Positions 35,201-47,200 of a stretch of 64,000 nucleotides of DNA are shown one piece after another. Within the stretch, counting starts at the first letter, position 1. The number at the start of each line of letters is the position of its first letter. This DNA is from Carettochelys insculpta (taxonomy: Eukaryota > Chordata > Testudines > Carettochelyidae). The position numbers and the translations under genes are program-made. The stretch covers positions 106,898,501 through 106,962,500 of the forward strand of contig NC_134137.1 of NCBI RefSeq assembly GCF_033958435.1. The letters are read 5' to 3'. Below the pieces are notes generated by a model, which saw only the letters and a list, made by a program, of their open reading frames with translations, did not search any database and was not told where the DNA came from.

Positions 35201-38200
35201 CTCATGGAACAGTTAGGCTGTGTTTGTTGTGCCCCAGTTTGGTTAAATTCTGTGCACGCTTTCTCCATCTGAATAGCAGAAAGTGAGCCCCAGATTATCT
35301 ATAGACAGATACATCTTTGGTGACCTGTATCTCGATACAGGGCTTTGGATCACTTGCCAGGCACTGATCAGAGATTTACCCACAAGTTGTCTGAGCATGC
35401 TGTGAATGGAAGCATGTTGACGTGATCCTTATTGTAGTTGGTTTTCCCCTCCATAATCAAGACCAGTGCCATACCACCTTGAGATGGTCTTATTCACTAG
35501 ACAGGTCATTGATGGGTACATTAATTCAAGTTGGTGTCAATATCAAGCCTGGTGTAGGAGTCCATTCTTTTGTAATCTCCATGTGACGGTTTCATGGCCC
35601 GGCACCACCTGAAAATGTCTACTGTGAAGCATCAACTCAGTTGCTTTGATAACCCATCTAGAAAGAACTCTTGACATTTTGTACAGCAAAACCAGTGTGC
35701 AGATGTTGTTGTCAGAGGCTGCTGTAAGGTTTAAAAAAAAAAAAAAAAAAAAAAAAGCACAGCTCCAGCTTTTTTGCCTTGAAATTCATTCTAACTGTAC
35801 ATTATGAGTGCTGGCATTTGGTCTACAATTGCTTCAATTTAGCTGGAATCATCACTCAAAAATTGTTTAATCGTGGACGTAATTCTCTAAAGCATCATCC
35901 ACTCCAGGAGTTTTTAGTGACAGCTTTAGTTGTATTGGATGCTGAAGTGGGTTTTTGTCTGACTTTAGAAAAGGTCACCTTTTAGCTTTTTGCTGTATCT
36001 TGGATATTGCTCCTGTTTTACATGGGGCATGAAACTAGAACTGTGAGTGTTGGCTTTTCTTCCCAAGACGTTCAGGTTCTGGTGATAAGATTTGAAAGTT
36101 GCAGGCTTTCAGTGTGTTCTTTATTTCTGTGCCTTTCTCATTTTGTTCCTAGAAAATAGATCGAGAAGAAAAACTTCCAGACATCTGTGGATATTCCTCA
36201 TAATGGTGCCACTCTTCTGTTTTATTTACCTCTCAGATTTGACTTTTGTCTGCTTTAGTGATGTGATCAATTAACTGTTTAAGTAGGTCTGCACCTTTAT
36301 CAGGCATGCTATACAGACTTTGGCAGCCTTAAAGATGGCTATGGTAAACCCTGAATGTGCTTGATCTCTTGAGACATTAGGCATAATACTGTATATTGGT
36401 CAGTGAGCATAGTGTAATTCCCCACTCTGCCTTTCTGTAGTTCCAGTGTAGCCTTGGACTGGTAGTTCCTGGGGGTGTGGCAACCCCTAGTTGCCTAAAA
36501 ATTAGGCAATGTGGCTTTGAGGGTGGTGGGAAATTCTAAAAACAGTGCAGATGGCTGTTAGAGGTTAGTTTGTAACTGAGTTCAGGGAGCAGCCCTCATT
36601 CCAGTCGGTAGAGTGAAAGGTTTCTGGTTGGTTAGGATTGAGTATGCTGTTAATTGAGAGAGGTCTGGTTTATAAAGGCTGTCCCACTTAGATCAGATTC
36701 TCTATTACTACAGGTTGTGTGGTGATTTAGTCTCTGGCATAGATAGTGGGATGCTGGAGTATGGATAAAATAGACCCTTATTTTTTTAATCCTATTTTTG
36801 AAATCCCATTATCAGAGGGCTGGTACATTGTCCCAGGGATGGACGATATTTTTTTTGTGTGGGGAGGGAGCGCTCCAGGATTCTGGTAAGTGGTCAAGGG
36901 CCACTTTTTTATGAAGGTTGTGTGCAGAAGGGCACTCGGGTTATAGGACTGGGGTGCAGGCATATGGGTTGTGAGCTGGGGCAGGGGTTTGGGGTGCAGG
37001 GTCTGGGAGCAGGAGGAGAGGTAGAGGGTTTGTGTTATGTGGAAAAGGCATCATCTGGGGTGCCAGAGACAGTCACTGTCTAGGAGACTTATCTAGGTGG
37101 CAAACTGTTGTTTGCTCCATGGGGTCTCTGCTCCAGATACTGGGAGGTGGGGGAGGTTTCATGCCTTGCCCCAGCTCCCAGCAAAATCTCCTCCTGTTGG
37201 CTAGTTTCTAGAATCTGGCCAGTAGGAATGGAGAGATTATGCTGGGGGTGTGGATAGCACCTGCTGATCTCCCAACTCTCAGCTGTCAGCCCACAGCTGC
37301 CTCAGATCTGTCCCTGCATTTGCTGCTCTAGAGTGGTTGAGCTTTGATGTCATAGTAGTCAGATGGTAGACTCCACATTGGTAAATTATGTGCATATTTT
37401 TTTCATTGAAGGCAGTAATTTTGAGATTTGAAACCAGATATTACAGCCAACTGACAGTAAAGAAATTAACATGAGTTTCCTAAAAACAGATCACATCAAT
37501 GTTGTATCAAGAGCCAGTGTTACGAAAACAGTGGTTAGTGGTTCTTAGGCCATCCACATTCAACTGTGGCACCTGGAAGGAAAGGCCAAAACTTATAGCA
37601 TTTCCTTTTAAACACTGTTTTTATGTACTGCTGTATAAAATAAATGCATTTCCTTCCTTTTTTAGTTTTAATACACATTGAAAAATGGTAGTAATGAGTG
37701 TGTTTATGTGAGCTTTAAACTGCTTTCACAGATATCTTACATGATTTCTGCATGGGCTAGAATGTGCAAAATCCTTGGAAAAGAATTTCAGCAATACCTT
37801 CCTGTCGTCATGGGGCCTTTAATGAAGACTGCATCAATTAAACCTGAAGTAGCTCTACTAGACAGTAGGTTATAACTATTAATTTATTTAGAAAATCTTT
37901 GAAATAAAAGGTTTGGCGGCATTTGTAGAACTATTTGTTTGTTCCTTCTATTACAGCCCAAGATATGGAGAATATGAGTGATGATGATGGTTGGGAATTC
38001 GTAAACTTAGGAGATCAGCAGAGTTTTGGAATCAAAACTGCAGGCCTTGAAGAAAAAGCAACTGCATGCCAGATGCTGGTGGGTAATAGAAAATTTTGGT
38101 CAGCTACTTCTTGCTAGGTTCTTCTGTAGAATTAAATTAATAATATTATTAAATCTGAGTCCTATATATACAGATTTTTTATTCTTGCGATACAGGGGTG

Positions 38201-41200
38201 TGATCATGCACACTTCTTTTGTGGCGAGTGATAACTTATCCTCGACTTACTGCTTGCATTCTAATATAGGTGGTTTACATTTTTGGATACATATCGCTGC
38301 AGTTTGGGTTTCAAGCTCTTCAGGTGACTTTAAAATACGGAGACTATTTTTTCTGTGGGTCTTAAGTTCTGTTAACATTTATAAAAATTCTGCTTGGGGG
38401 AGATGTCTGAGAGAATACTCCTTACATCAGCAAAAGTAGCTCTAGGAAAAAATTTTCTGTTGTGTGTAACGAAGTACAGTAGGGTTTATGAGTGTTCGGC
38501 ATTGAGAACCCTCGCAAATGTTGTATTTCGCGAATAGCATTTTACCCTTTGGGGGAGATACAAATCTTAACAAGTGGATTGTCTGGCTCCACCACAGCAG
38601 TGGCTGCTGGAGGCAAGCCGCTCCTTCCCTCGCCCTTGACAGGGGATTGCCTGACTCCATCAAGGGGGAGGGAAGGAGTGGCTTGGTTCCAGCAGCCGCT
38701 CCTTTGGTGGGGTCAGGTTATTCCCTTTTCAAGGGGGAGGGAAGAAGCAGGGGCTCAGCCACTGCTGTGGTGGGGCCGGGCAATCCCCCTGCATGCAAAT
38801 AATTGAATTTGCCAGTGTTATAGTTGTGAATTTTGCGACCTTACTCTGTACACATTTTGTCTAAAATATTTAGCCACTAGTGGGAAAAAATATATGGTCA
38901 TCAAGCTCTTACCTTACTCCAACTGCCCGCTATCTATGAAATGTTCAGTAATGCTTTTACTCTGGTACTGATAAAATTCTTTTGTTTCAGGTTTGCTATG
39001 CTAAGGAATTAAAAGAAGGATTTGTGGAGTATACAGAGCAAGTTGTAAAACTGATGGTTCCTTTGTTAAAATTCTATTTCCATGATGATATCCTTTTCAT
39101 GTAAAACCAATAGAAATGTAACTAGCCGTTTTACTACAGTAAACTGTCGATTTACGTACTAATGGGGGGAAAGGGTGTCTGCTAATGCCGAAAGTCTGTT
39201 ATACCCGAATGGTTATCCTGTGTGATGATGCACTGACTTTCCTAGCCCATCATTCACTCCTGTCTTCTGCCCCTCCTTCCCTTCCTCCTCCTGTCTCATT
39301 CTTCCCTTCACACCTCTATCTCCCTCTCCCAATTACCAGGAGAGGAGCTGAATGCCAGCATGGCTCCTTCCACCTCCTGCAGCTCTCAACGCTGTGGGTC
39401 CTCCAGCCCCTGGCTCTGAGCCACCCGTGCAAAAGTAGAGTGTGGCTGTCCCTAGCCTGCCAGCAGCCTCTGAGGCTGTGGCTGGTGCTCTGCATCATTG
39501 CAGGCAGTGGCAGCTGGGCACCGACATGCTCCAGACACATGTGGGACTAGGGGAGGAGAGCTCCTGTGCCCTGCTGCAGATGCCCTGTTTCCCCCACAAC
39601 TGCTCTGGGCCTGGTGGCTTCAGTCACTGCGGTGGCCCCTCCAGTCCTGGTGACCCCAGCCTCTTCAGCAGCTCCTCCAGCTCCAGTGGCAGCTCTGAGT
39701 CTCTGGCATTTATTTGCGGGGGCTGGCAGACAGCGTCCATTATTTCCAAAGTCCGTTATATTGGGGGTCGTTTAAATTGAGGGTTTACCGTACTGAAAAA
39801 CTCAGCTTCAGTTCTGCTTATCTTTTCATGAGTGTGCAAGTTCAACAGTTTACTGTCAGGAAGATATGTCTCTAGCAAACTGAATTTTTCAGTATTTTAT
39901 AAGTTGGTAGCTTTACATTTTTTCAGCCTGATCCATTACAAAGTGTCAGTCCAGCAATAAATATTACTTGAGTAATTCTTTAAATTTTGTCCATTGGCTT
40001 GGACATCTAGTTCCAATATCTATGCAAATTAGAGTTTGAATCTTAATTGCTGCACATCCCTCTCTTTCTCTTGTCCAAATGAAAACCAGCTCTAACTGTC
40101 CCTAAATGTGTTTGCCCCCAGCCCTTATCTGATGACAAGCCCTCACAACATAATTCAGAGGATGAAGAAGAGGTAAATCGGGTGTTAAAATGTCCAAAAC
40201 CAATTTTGAAATATTTTGTTTGCCATTTAGTCTTGCCACGATGGACAAGGACGGTTTTCACAACTTCAATATTTAGCATATGTTTTTGAGCTCATAGACC
40301 TTAGCTTTATTCAGATTGCATCATCAAAGGAGGCTGGTAGCTTTGGCAAAAATGTGCTATATTTAAACGTGTATATTTTTCTTCTGTAGTTTTTCCTATC
40401 AGGTAAATAGAAGTTGAGCCTCTCTAGTCTGGCACCCTTGGGACCTGACCAATGCCAAAACAGAGCATTTGCCAGACCATGGAAGGTCAGTCTTGTCTAA
40501 CAGCATTACCATCACTTGCACTGCTTACTGGGCTCTTAGAAGACATTTGGGGTAAATAACACCGCAGAACACTGAAATAGGGCTAGTGGCTGTAAGCAAA
40601 CTTTATGGGACCACCAAAACTAAAAAGCAGCCCGGTAGTGCTTTAAAGACTAACAAAAGTATTAATTTTGTTAGTCTTTGAAGTGCTACTGGACTGCTTT
40701 TTTGTTTTTGTAGTATATAGACTAGCTTGGCTGTCTCTCTGTTACTATTTGTGGGACCATGGGTATCTGGTCACAACCATGGTAAGTGGTCATCCAGCTA
40801 GCTAAAATCATGCTGGATGATGGATGTTGCCGGATGAGAGAGTACCTGAGTGGAGAGATGCAACCAGTACCAGAATAATCACTTAACGTGACAAATGTCT
40901 TATGCCTACCTTTCTAAGCTAGTTTGGTTCTTTTAGTAAATATGGCTGCTTTTTTTTGTTTTGTTTGTTTTTAAAGGAAAATTAAGTAAACATAAATATT
41001 GGTGGCAGCATAGATCAACAAGGCAAGGAAATACCTGACTAGCTTTTTTTAACCTTAATTGTATATGATAAATATTAAAACTTGCATGTAGCAAACATAT
41101 CTTTTATATCAAGTTTCTCTGATTAAATATTTGAATAGTTGTGAAAAGAAGTGTTTAAGTTCGGGGTGATTGGTGATAGTTTAAGATGGGAATTCTGCAC

Positions 41201-44200
41201 CTCTTTTGAAGTATGATTTTTAGCACCAGGAAACAAACTTCAGTGTTATCTCAATTTTCCACTATTTCCTTAATAATCAAACGTGTTCGTGTGGCAGCAG
41301 CAGAATCTATGCCTCTTCTCCTTGACTGTGCTAGAGTTCGTGGACCAGAGTACCTCACACAGATGTGGCATTTCATGTGTGATGCGCTGATTAAAGCTAT
41401 AGGAACAGAACCTGATTCAGATGTACTCTCAGAAATAATGCATTCATTTGCAAAGGTGATCTTTTTTTCTTCATAGAAATTATGCCATTATTAAGAACTT
41501 GTGTACATTTAACAGTGCCAAGAAAACTTAGTACGTGCCATAAATTTAAATTACTAGTAAAGGAGATTCTACTTCAAGTAACTTCTCATGTAAATTCCAC
41601 TAGGGGTGTGTGCACATGATGTTCATGATTGTCTGAAGATTTTTCCACTATCAGTACCTGTTGTTGAGTCAGCTGTGGAGCCCTCTGGCACAGTATATAG
41701 GGTTCTACCAACCCACCACCCATCCAGTTCCTTCTTACTGCCAGGGACAGCCACTGGAGCCTTAATTCTCTGGCTTTGCAAGATATCCCTAGCTATTCTT
41801 GTTGTATATAGTTCACCTTTGTGTTACTCAGTTAAATTATAGCTAGTCTTTAGTCCAGTAAGTTTCATTTGGGGTTACTTTGGGGTCATTTTCCACATGT
41901 TAAAATTTCAGTGCTGCTATTTGAGTAGTGTTTAATGTTTAAAACTTCTGTTTTGAACATACTATACTTCATTAGTGCATTGAGGTAATGGGAGATGGAT
42001 GCCTTAACAATGAACACTTCGAAGAACTTGGAGGAATACTGAAAGGAAAACTAGAAGAGCACTTTAAAAATCAAGAGTTAAGACAGGGTAAGTTAGTTTT
42101 CACCTTATGTGTATTAGAATAAGTTTAATGATTTGCATTAAAAAGGGAGGTTCTAAACATCTCATGTTGACTGGTTGCTTGTTTATCCTCTCCTGAGTTA
42201 CCTCATCGTGAAATGCAGTAGCAGTAAGCTGAAACTAAATGCATTCTGACTAGAAGTGAGGTACACATTGTAATTAGTATTTGACCTTTGAAACAGTCTG
42301 CCAAAAGTTTTATTCTCCATTTGAATTGTTTACAAAAAATGCTGCTGCTCAACTAGAAGTTTAGAATTTCACTTAATGATTTCTACAAATTGCCAGACCG
42401 TAAATCTGTGAGAACAATTTCATTCAACTGATTTTAATTCTAACAAAAACAGTGCTACTGTTACGACTGTTTTTGGTGCCCCATTTCTTAGGTGCCTTCC
42501 CCCGCGCACCCCCCCTCTTTTTTTTGGGTCTGTTCACTTTTCCCAGAACAAGATTGCTTTTCTCTCTGGTCCCTCTCTTACTCGCATATAACCTGTTCTG
42601 TGCATTGTCCTTATTTTCCAAATGTCTCCTTCACTCTGACAAAAGGTTCTGACTGTTTCATCTTGCAGCACTTTCAGGAATCTTCCGTTACCCATTACTG
42701 TATCTTTGTGAGCCGTTTCTGCACTGTTTGTAGGGTTGGATCCTAGAGGAAACCTCTAGACCTCATTTTTTTTTTCCTTTTTAATTTAGTGAAAAGACAA
42801 GATGAAGACTATGATGAGCAAGTTGAAGAATCATTACAAGATGAAGTAAGTAATTTTAATTTTTGAGTTGGTTTAAACAAAATTTGCACTGAGCAGCAAG
42901 TATGTGGGGACAGACATTACACCATAGTGACATGTTGCTGAATTGAAACAAACAGCACCAAATCCTTTGAGACTTGCCCATATGGATTCTCCATGTTGAG
43001 AAGTGCATCTTTGGCATGCTTCCTCAGAAGTTTCTAGCAAGCATTTTCTTTTGGTGCAAAACTGCAGTCTGGAACTTGAAAGTATATACTAAGTGTTGAT
43101 GGAATGAATTTAGAGCAGAGCTTTTCCTAATAACCTGTTTCGTCTTTTTAAGAGGTTTCTCTTCTAAATAGAATTCGGCTTTTTAAAGCCTTTTCAATCA
43201 TTGTACCATTCCAGGTATTTTCCAAGGTTTAGACAATTTGGCCTGCTTTTTCGTTTTTGGGCCTGTGTGGTGTTGCTGACACGAGCAAAGGCAGTCTGCA
43301 AGCCATTTGGATCTTCAGTGGCATCATGTGTTAAGGACCATGCTAGCTAGTCACTGAGTGGAGACTGTAGAACCTGAAACAACTTAAGATGGAAACCTCT
43401 AACTGTTTCTGATTGTGGAAGCTACTAGGTTTAGTCAACCAAACTTTATATCTAACACCCAGAACAGCTGACATTTAAAGAGCCTTTGACTTAGAGCTAC
43501 TCACTGAAGGTGGCTGCTTGAGGCCTGATAAAGACATTGCTGTAATTCCCAGAGGAGAGTAGGAAAGTTGGTACTAAAGTCCTTCCAGTGACAGGCCCTG
43601 ATAAGCAGAGCTAAGAGGCCTGACTTTCTGTTCCTCAGTGCCAAGACATTTTAGCTTCTAGCCCCAGAGTAAAAAGCAGAAAACCTGTATTGGTATGTAT
43701 GCGAGCCATCAGTTAAGCATCTCAGTCAGCATTGCTTCTCCATCAGAGTAAGATTCCCCCCCCCACCCCAACCTGCACTGTAAGCATTTCATGTTGGCAG
43801 TTTGGCTTCTGGGTTATTTGGGTGCTGCACTGGGTACTCTGAGTAGTCCAAAAGATTATATTGGAAAGCAGGAAACATTTATAGTAAAAGCCTTTTTATC
43901 CATGCACCTCAGCCCATTCCAACTAGTCTCTCATTTGGGCTCTTCAGTTAATGCTCTCTTAAATTCTTACAACTGAATAATGGGATGCAAGTAGTCTGAA
44001 TAGATAGTACTTGCTAGAAGTTGCAGAAATTGCGTGCCAGGATTGCACTTAACAAGTTACACATGGTTATTTTGAGGAAAAAATCTGTTACTGTACATAA
44101 TCATTCAGTGACGTATGATCTCTGTAAGGAGATCTTTTAACAGACTGTTGGAACAAAGTCTGGACACCCGTGTATGAAGGAAGCAGGAGGGCTTATTACA

Positions 44201-47200
44201 CACACCGCTGGTGGAGTGCCAGTTTGCCCATCAGGATTCAGTGAAGCACTGCCAGGCAATAGATTTACAACTGATTGTATAGATTATTGATGGGTGGGGG
44301 GAAACTATGACCCAGGTGTCACCCACACCTGGATAGGTTCTAGCAGCAAGATGAAATGAGCACAGTAAGCCAATAATCTAAAAAGGATACAGAGTATCCC
44401 CACCCATAGCTTATCTCTAGAACAGGTGGTTTCCGCTACATGTTAACCAAAACAGATGTACAATGGCCAGTTTGTGTCAAGATAGGGTAGAGAATGTGGT
44501 GATGTCTCCACGCTAGCACCTCTGGGAGCATTATCTAGAAGATTTAAACAAGTCATTAACAGCATACAGCACTAGCAGTTGGTTTCCACATGCAGGGCCT
44601 CTCCTGGGAATGTAGTTGCTGAAGCAGCTATTCCTCCCTCCAGACTTCAAGGCTCTTCCTGCCCTTCTCTGGGTATTGTGAGGGAGATAAGGGAGAAGGG
44701 GGCCCAGAGAGGTATCTTTCCACTCATGCTAGCTGGGTTTCTGTATTATAGGCCTACTCCAGACTTCAGGAATTGAATAGGGGGCCTTTAGCACAAACCA
44801 TGGCCTGCCTGAGGAATTTTGAGCCTTACAGAGGAACCATTCAGTTTTCAGTATTTTCAGATTTTTTTTCAATATTTTCAAAGGTATTGAAATTCATTGT
44901 GAAGAGAATGCAAGTTATAAATTTTAACTAAGAATTAGTGCTATACACTTCCTTTTCAGAATATATAGAACGCTTTACTTTACACCATGAATAATAACCT
45001 GACATGTAAAATTGTTTCCATGAAGTTGTCATAAGAGATTCTGAAGAGGAATGCATTAGAATAATCTTACTCAGAGCATTAATGTCTTTTGAACAGTGTC
45101 CCTGTGGATATTCTGGGATGTGTGCATACCCATGCATTTTTGATTCATGGGTCCACACGTGTACGGCCAATATCTTTGGGCTCTGGCGCAAAGATGTATG
45201 GGTGGGACAAATCTGCTGCTGCTCTACATGCTTCTTAACTGCCTGTGTCTTCACTTGGAGTGGTGTATTGTTTAGTGTAGCTTGGCGAGGACTTGCTGCT
45301 CTTATTGTTCATTTGGTCATTCTTCTATACATAGATATAAATATTTATTTAGAATTTCTGTTTATTTAGTACAACTTTGTGTGTTTGTGAGGTTCCATCT
45401 TGATTTGCCTGATCAAGGACTTTTTTTTTTTTTTACATCTCTGGTCTCAATCTATGGGCTCAAGTAATTTTGAGGAGTAAAGGTGCTTCCAAATAGCGCA
45501 GGCACTTCCAAGATGCACACGGGAGAATTAGCTTAACAAAATGCTGCATATTCACAGCAGCACTTCATTAGTAATCTCCCATCAGCCTGATTACTATGCC
45601 ACATTCGAAGTTGGGGACAAGTGTAGACAAGCCCTCAGTGTAAAAACTGTTGAGGCATTAGGAAGCTGTAGGAAAATCCTCATTCAGCTGAATTAAACAA
45701 GGGACCAACCAGTTTCTTCTTTGTGTAGTGTCTGTGTTTCAGCTGAGTTTCAGATCCTGACACTGATAATTGGAGATTTTTTGCAGAAGTGGTCAGTTGA
45801 GACGTACATGTGTGGTAGCTGTCTTGAGGCGCTAGTGCCTAGCATGTTGCACACGTGGCCTGACCCTGCACAGTTTTCTCTGCTATCCTTAGTTGTAGAT
45901 GGAATGCTCCCACAGTGCTGCTTTTCAGATTTCTGCAGAGGAAAAAAGAATTAATCTTAAGTTTGGAATAATTGAAGGTACCCCTAAATAGCTGATACCC
46001 CTGGAACTCTTTGTTCCTTGAAATAAATAGAGAAAACCCTTACTGTTAGCCATTTATGTCTTTACTTTAGCTTTATAGCCATAGCTAGGAATAAGTTTTG
46101 ATTTCGCTCTGTATTGGATAGTCACATCTTCCATGACTAAAAATGCCTGTCAGAGACAACATGCTGGGCTCCTCAGGTTTTAAGAAATGCAACTGTTGTT
46201 GGAAGTCTTATGCCCATCTCAGACAGCCACTCCTTGGATGCCCAGTCCATAGGGTTTGAAGAGACCTCAGGAGGTTGAGTGCAAGCCTCTGTTGAAAGCA
46301 GGACCAGGGCCAACTAAATCTCCCCCTCCAGGGCTTTGTCAAACAAGGACTTAGACCTCTAGGGGAAAGAGATTCTACCACCTGCCTCGGTAACCCATTC
46401 CAGAGCACCACTCTCCTTGTGAAGTAGTTTTTCCTAATAGCCAACCTGGAGCTTGACCATTGCACCTCGTTCTGTTCTCTGTCACCGCTGTACAGCCTCT
46501 TGCCATCCTCTTTTGGAACCCCCCTTCAGTAGTTGAAGGCTGCGTTAAATCCCCCCACCCACTCTTCTCTTCTGTAGACTAAAAAAGCCCAAATCCTTCT
46601 CCTCAGAAGTCACATGCTCCAGCCTTCTAAGCCTCTGGGTTGCCCTCTGCTGGATTCTCTCCAGTGTGTCCACATCCTTTCTGTAATGGGGGCTCAGAAC
46701 TGGATGCAATACTCCAGATGCAGCCTCACCAGTGCCCAATAAAAGAGAATAATCACTTCCCTAGATCTGCTGGCAGTGCTTCTACTAATGCACCCCAGTA
46801 TGCCATTAACATTCTTGGCTACAAGGGTACACTGTCTTTATATCCAGCTTGTCATACACTGTAATCCCTGGGTACTTTTCTTCAGAACTGTTGGTCAGCT
46901 AGTCAGTTCCCAGCCTGTAGTGATGCTCTGGTTTCCTTCATCCTAAGCGCAATTCTTGTTAAAGCTCATCGGATTTCTTTTGGCCCAATCCTTCAATTGT
47001 CTAGCTCACTCTGGACCTTTTCTCTACTTGCCAGCATATCAGCCTCTTTGCCCTAGTTTGGGATCATATGCAAATTTGCTGAGGATACAATCTATCCCGT
47101 CACTCACTTTATTAATAAAGAAGTTGAATAAAACCATCTCCAGAACCGCCTCTTGGGGTACACCGTTCAATATCAGCCACCAACCAGGGAGAGCTGTTGA

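Larger units (their letters stand above)
28673..37731. other. IPO5 intron of 9.1 kb
   Basis: It holds a SINE, a degenerate DNA transposon with an inverted fragment of itself, a CR1-type 3' tail and a pogo-like element (all listed). An A tract lies at 35731-35756. Region 34640-35720 has the even, weakly structured look of an old LINE but no motif I could name. Region 36840-37330 is a G-rich unassigned stretch. Confidence 0.7.
39088..41282 (+). other. IPO5: U12-type AT-AC intron of IPO5 (2195 bases)
   Basis: The intron starts ATATCCTTTT, a perfect minor-spliceosome 5' splice site. It ends TTCCTTAATAATCAAAC just before the coding sequence resumes with [18 protein letters not shown] matches the U12 branch-point consensus TTCCTTRAC at all but the last base. 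The branch adenosine is about 10 bases from the terminal AC, the usual short U12 spacing. Joining at these borders restores HD-G-VRVAAAE exactly. The intron also holds a pogo-like element (39135-39792) and a short inverted-repeat element with a nested insertion (40414-40862). Confidence 0.92.

Noticed and set aside
34640..35720. Candidate old LINE in antisense
   Set aside because: The stretch looks evenly diverged, but no reverse transcriptase or endonuclease motif could be read in any frame, so no element is claimed.
38079..38117. Extension of IPO5 exon 11 into the following intron
   Set aside because: The frame stays open for 13 codons, but homology ends at ACQML, a GT donor lies there, and exon 12 resumes the family sequence.
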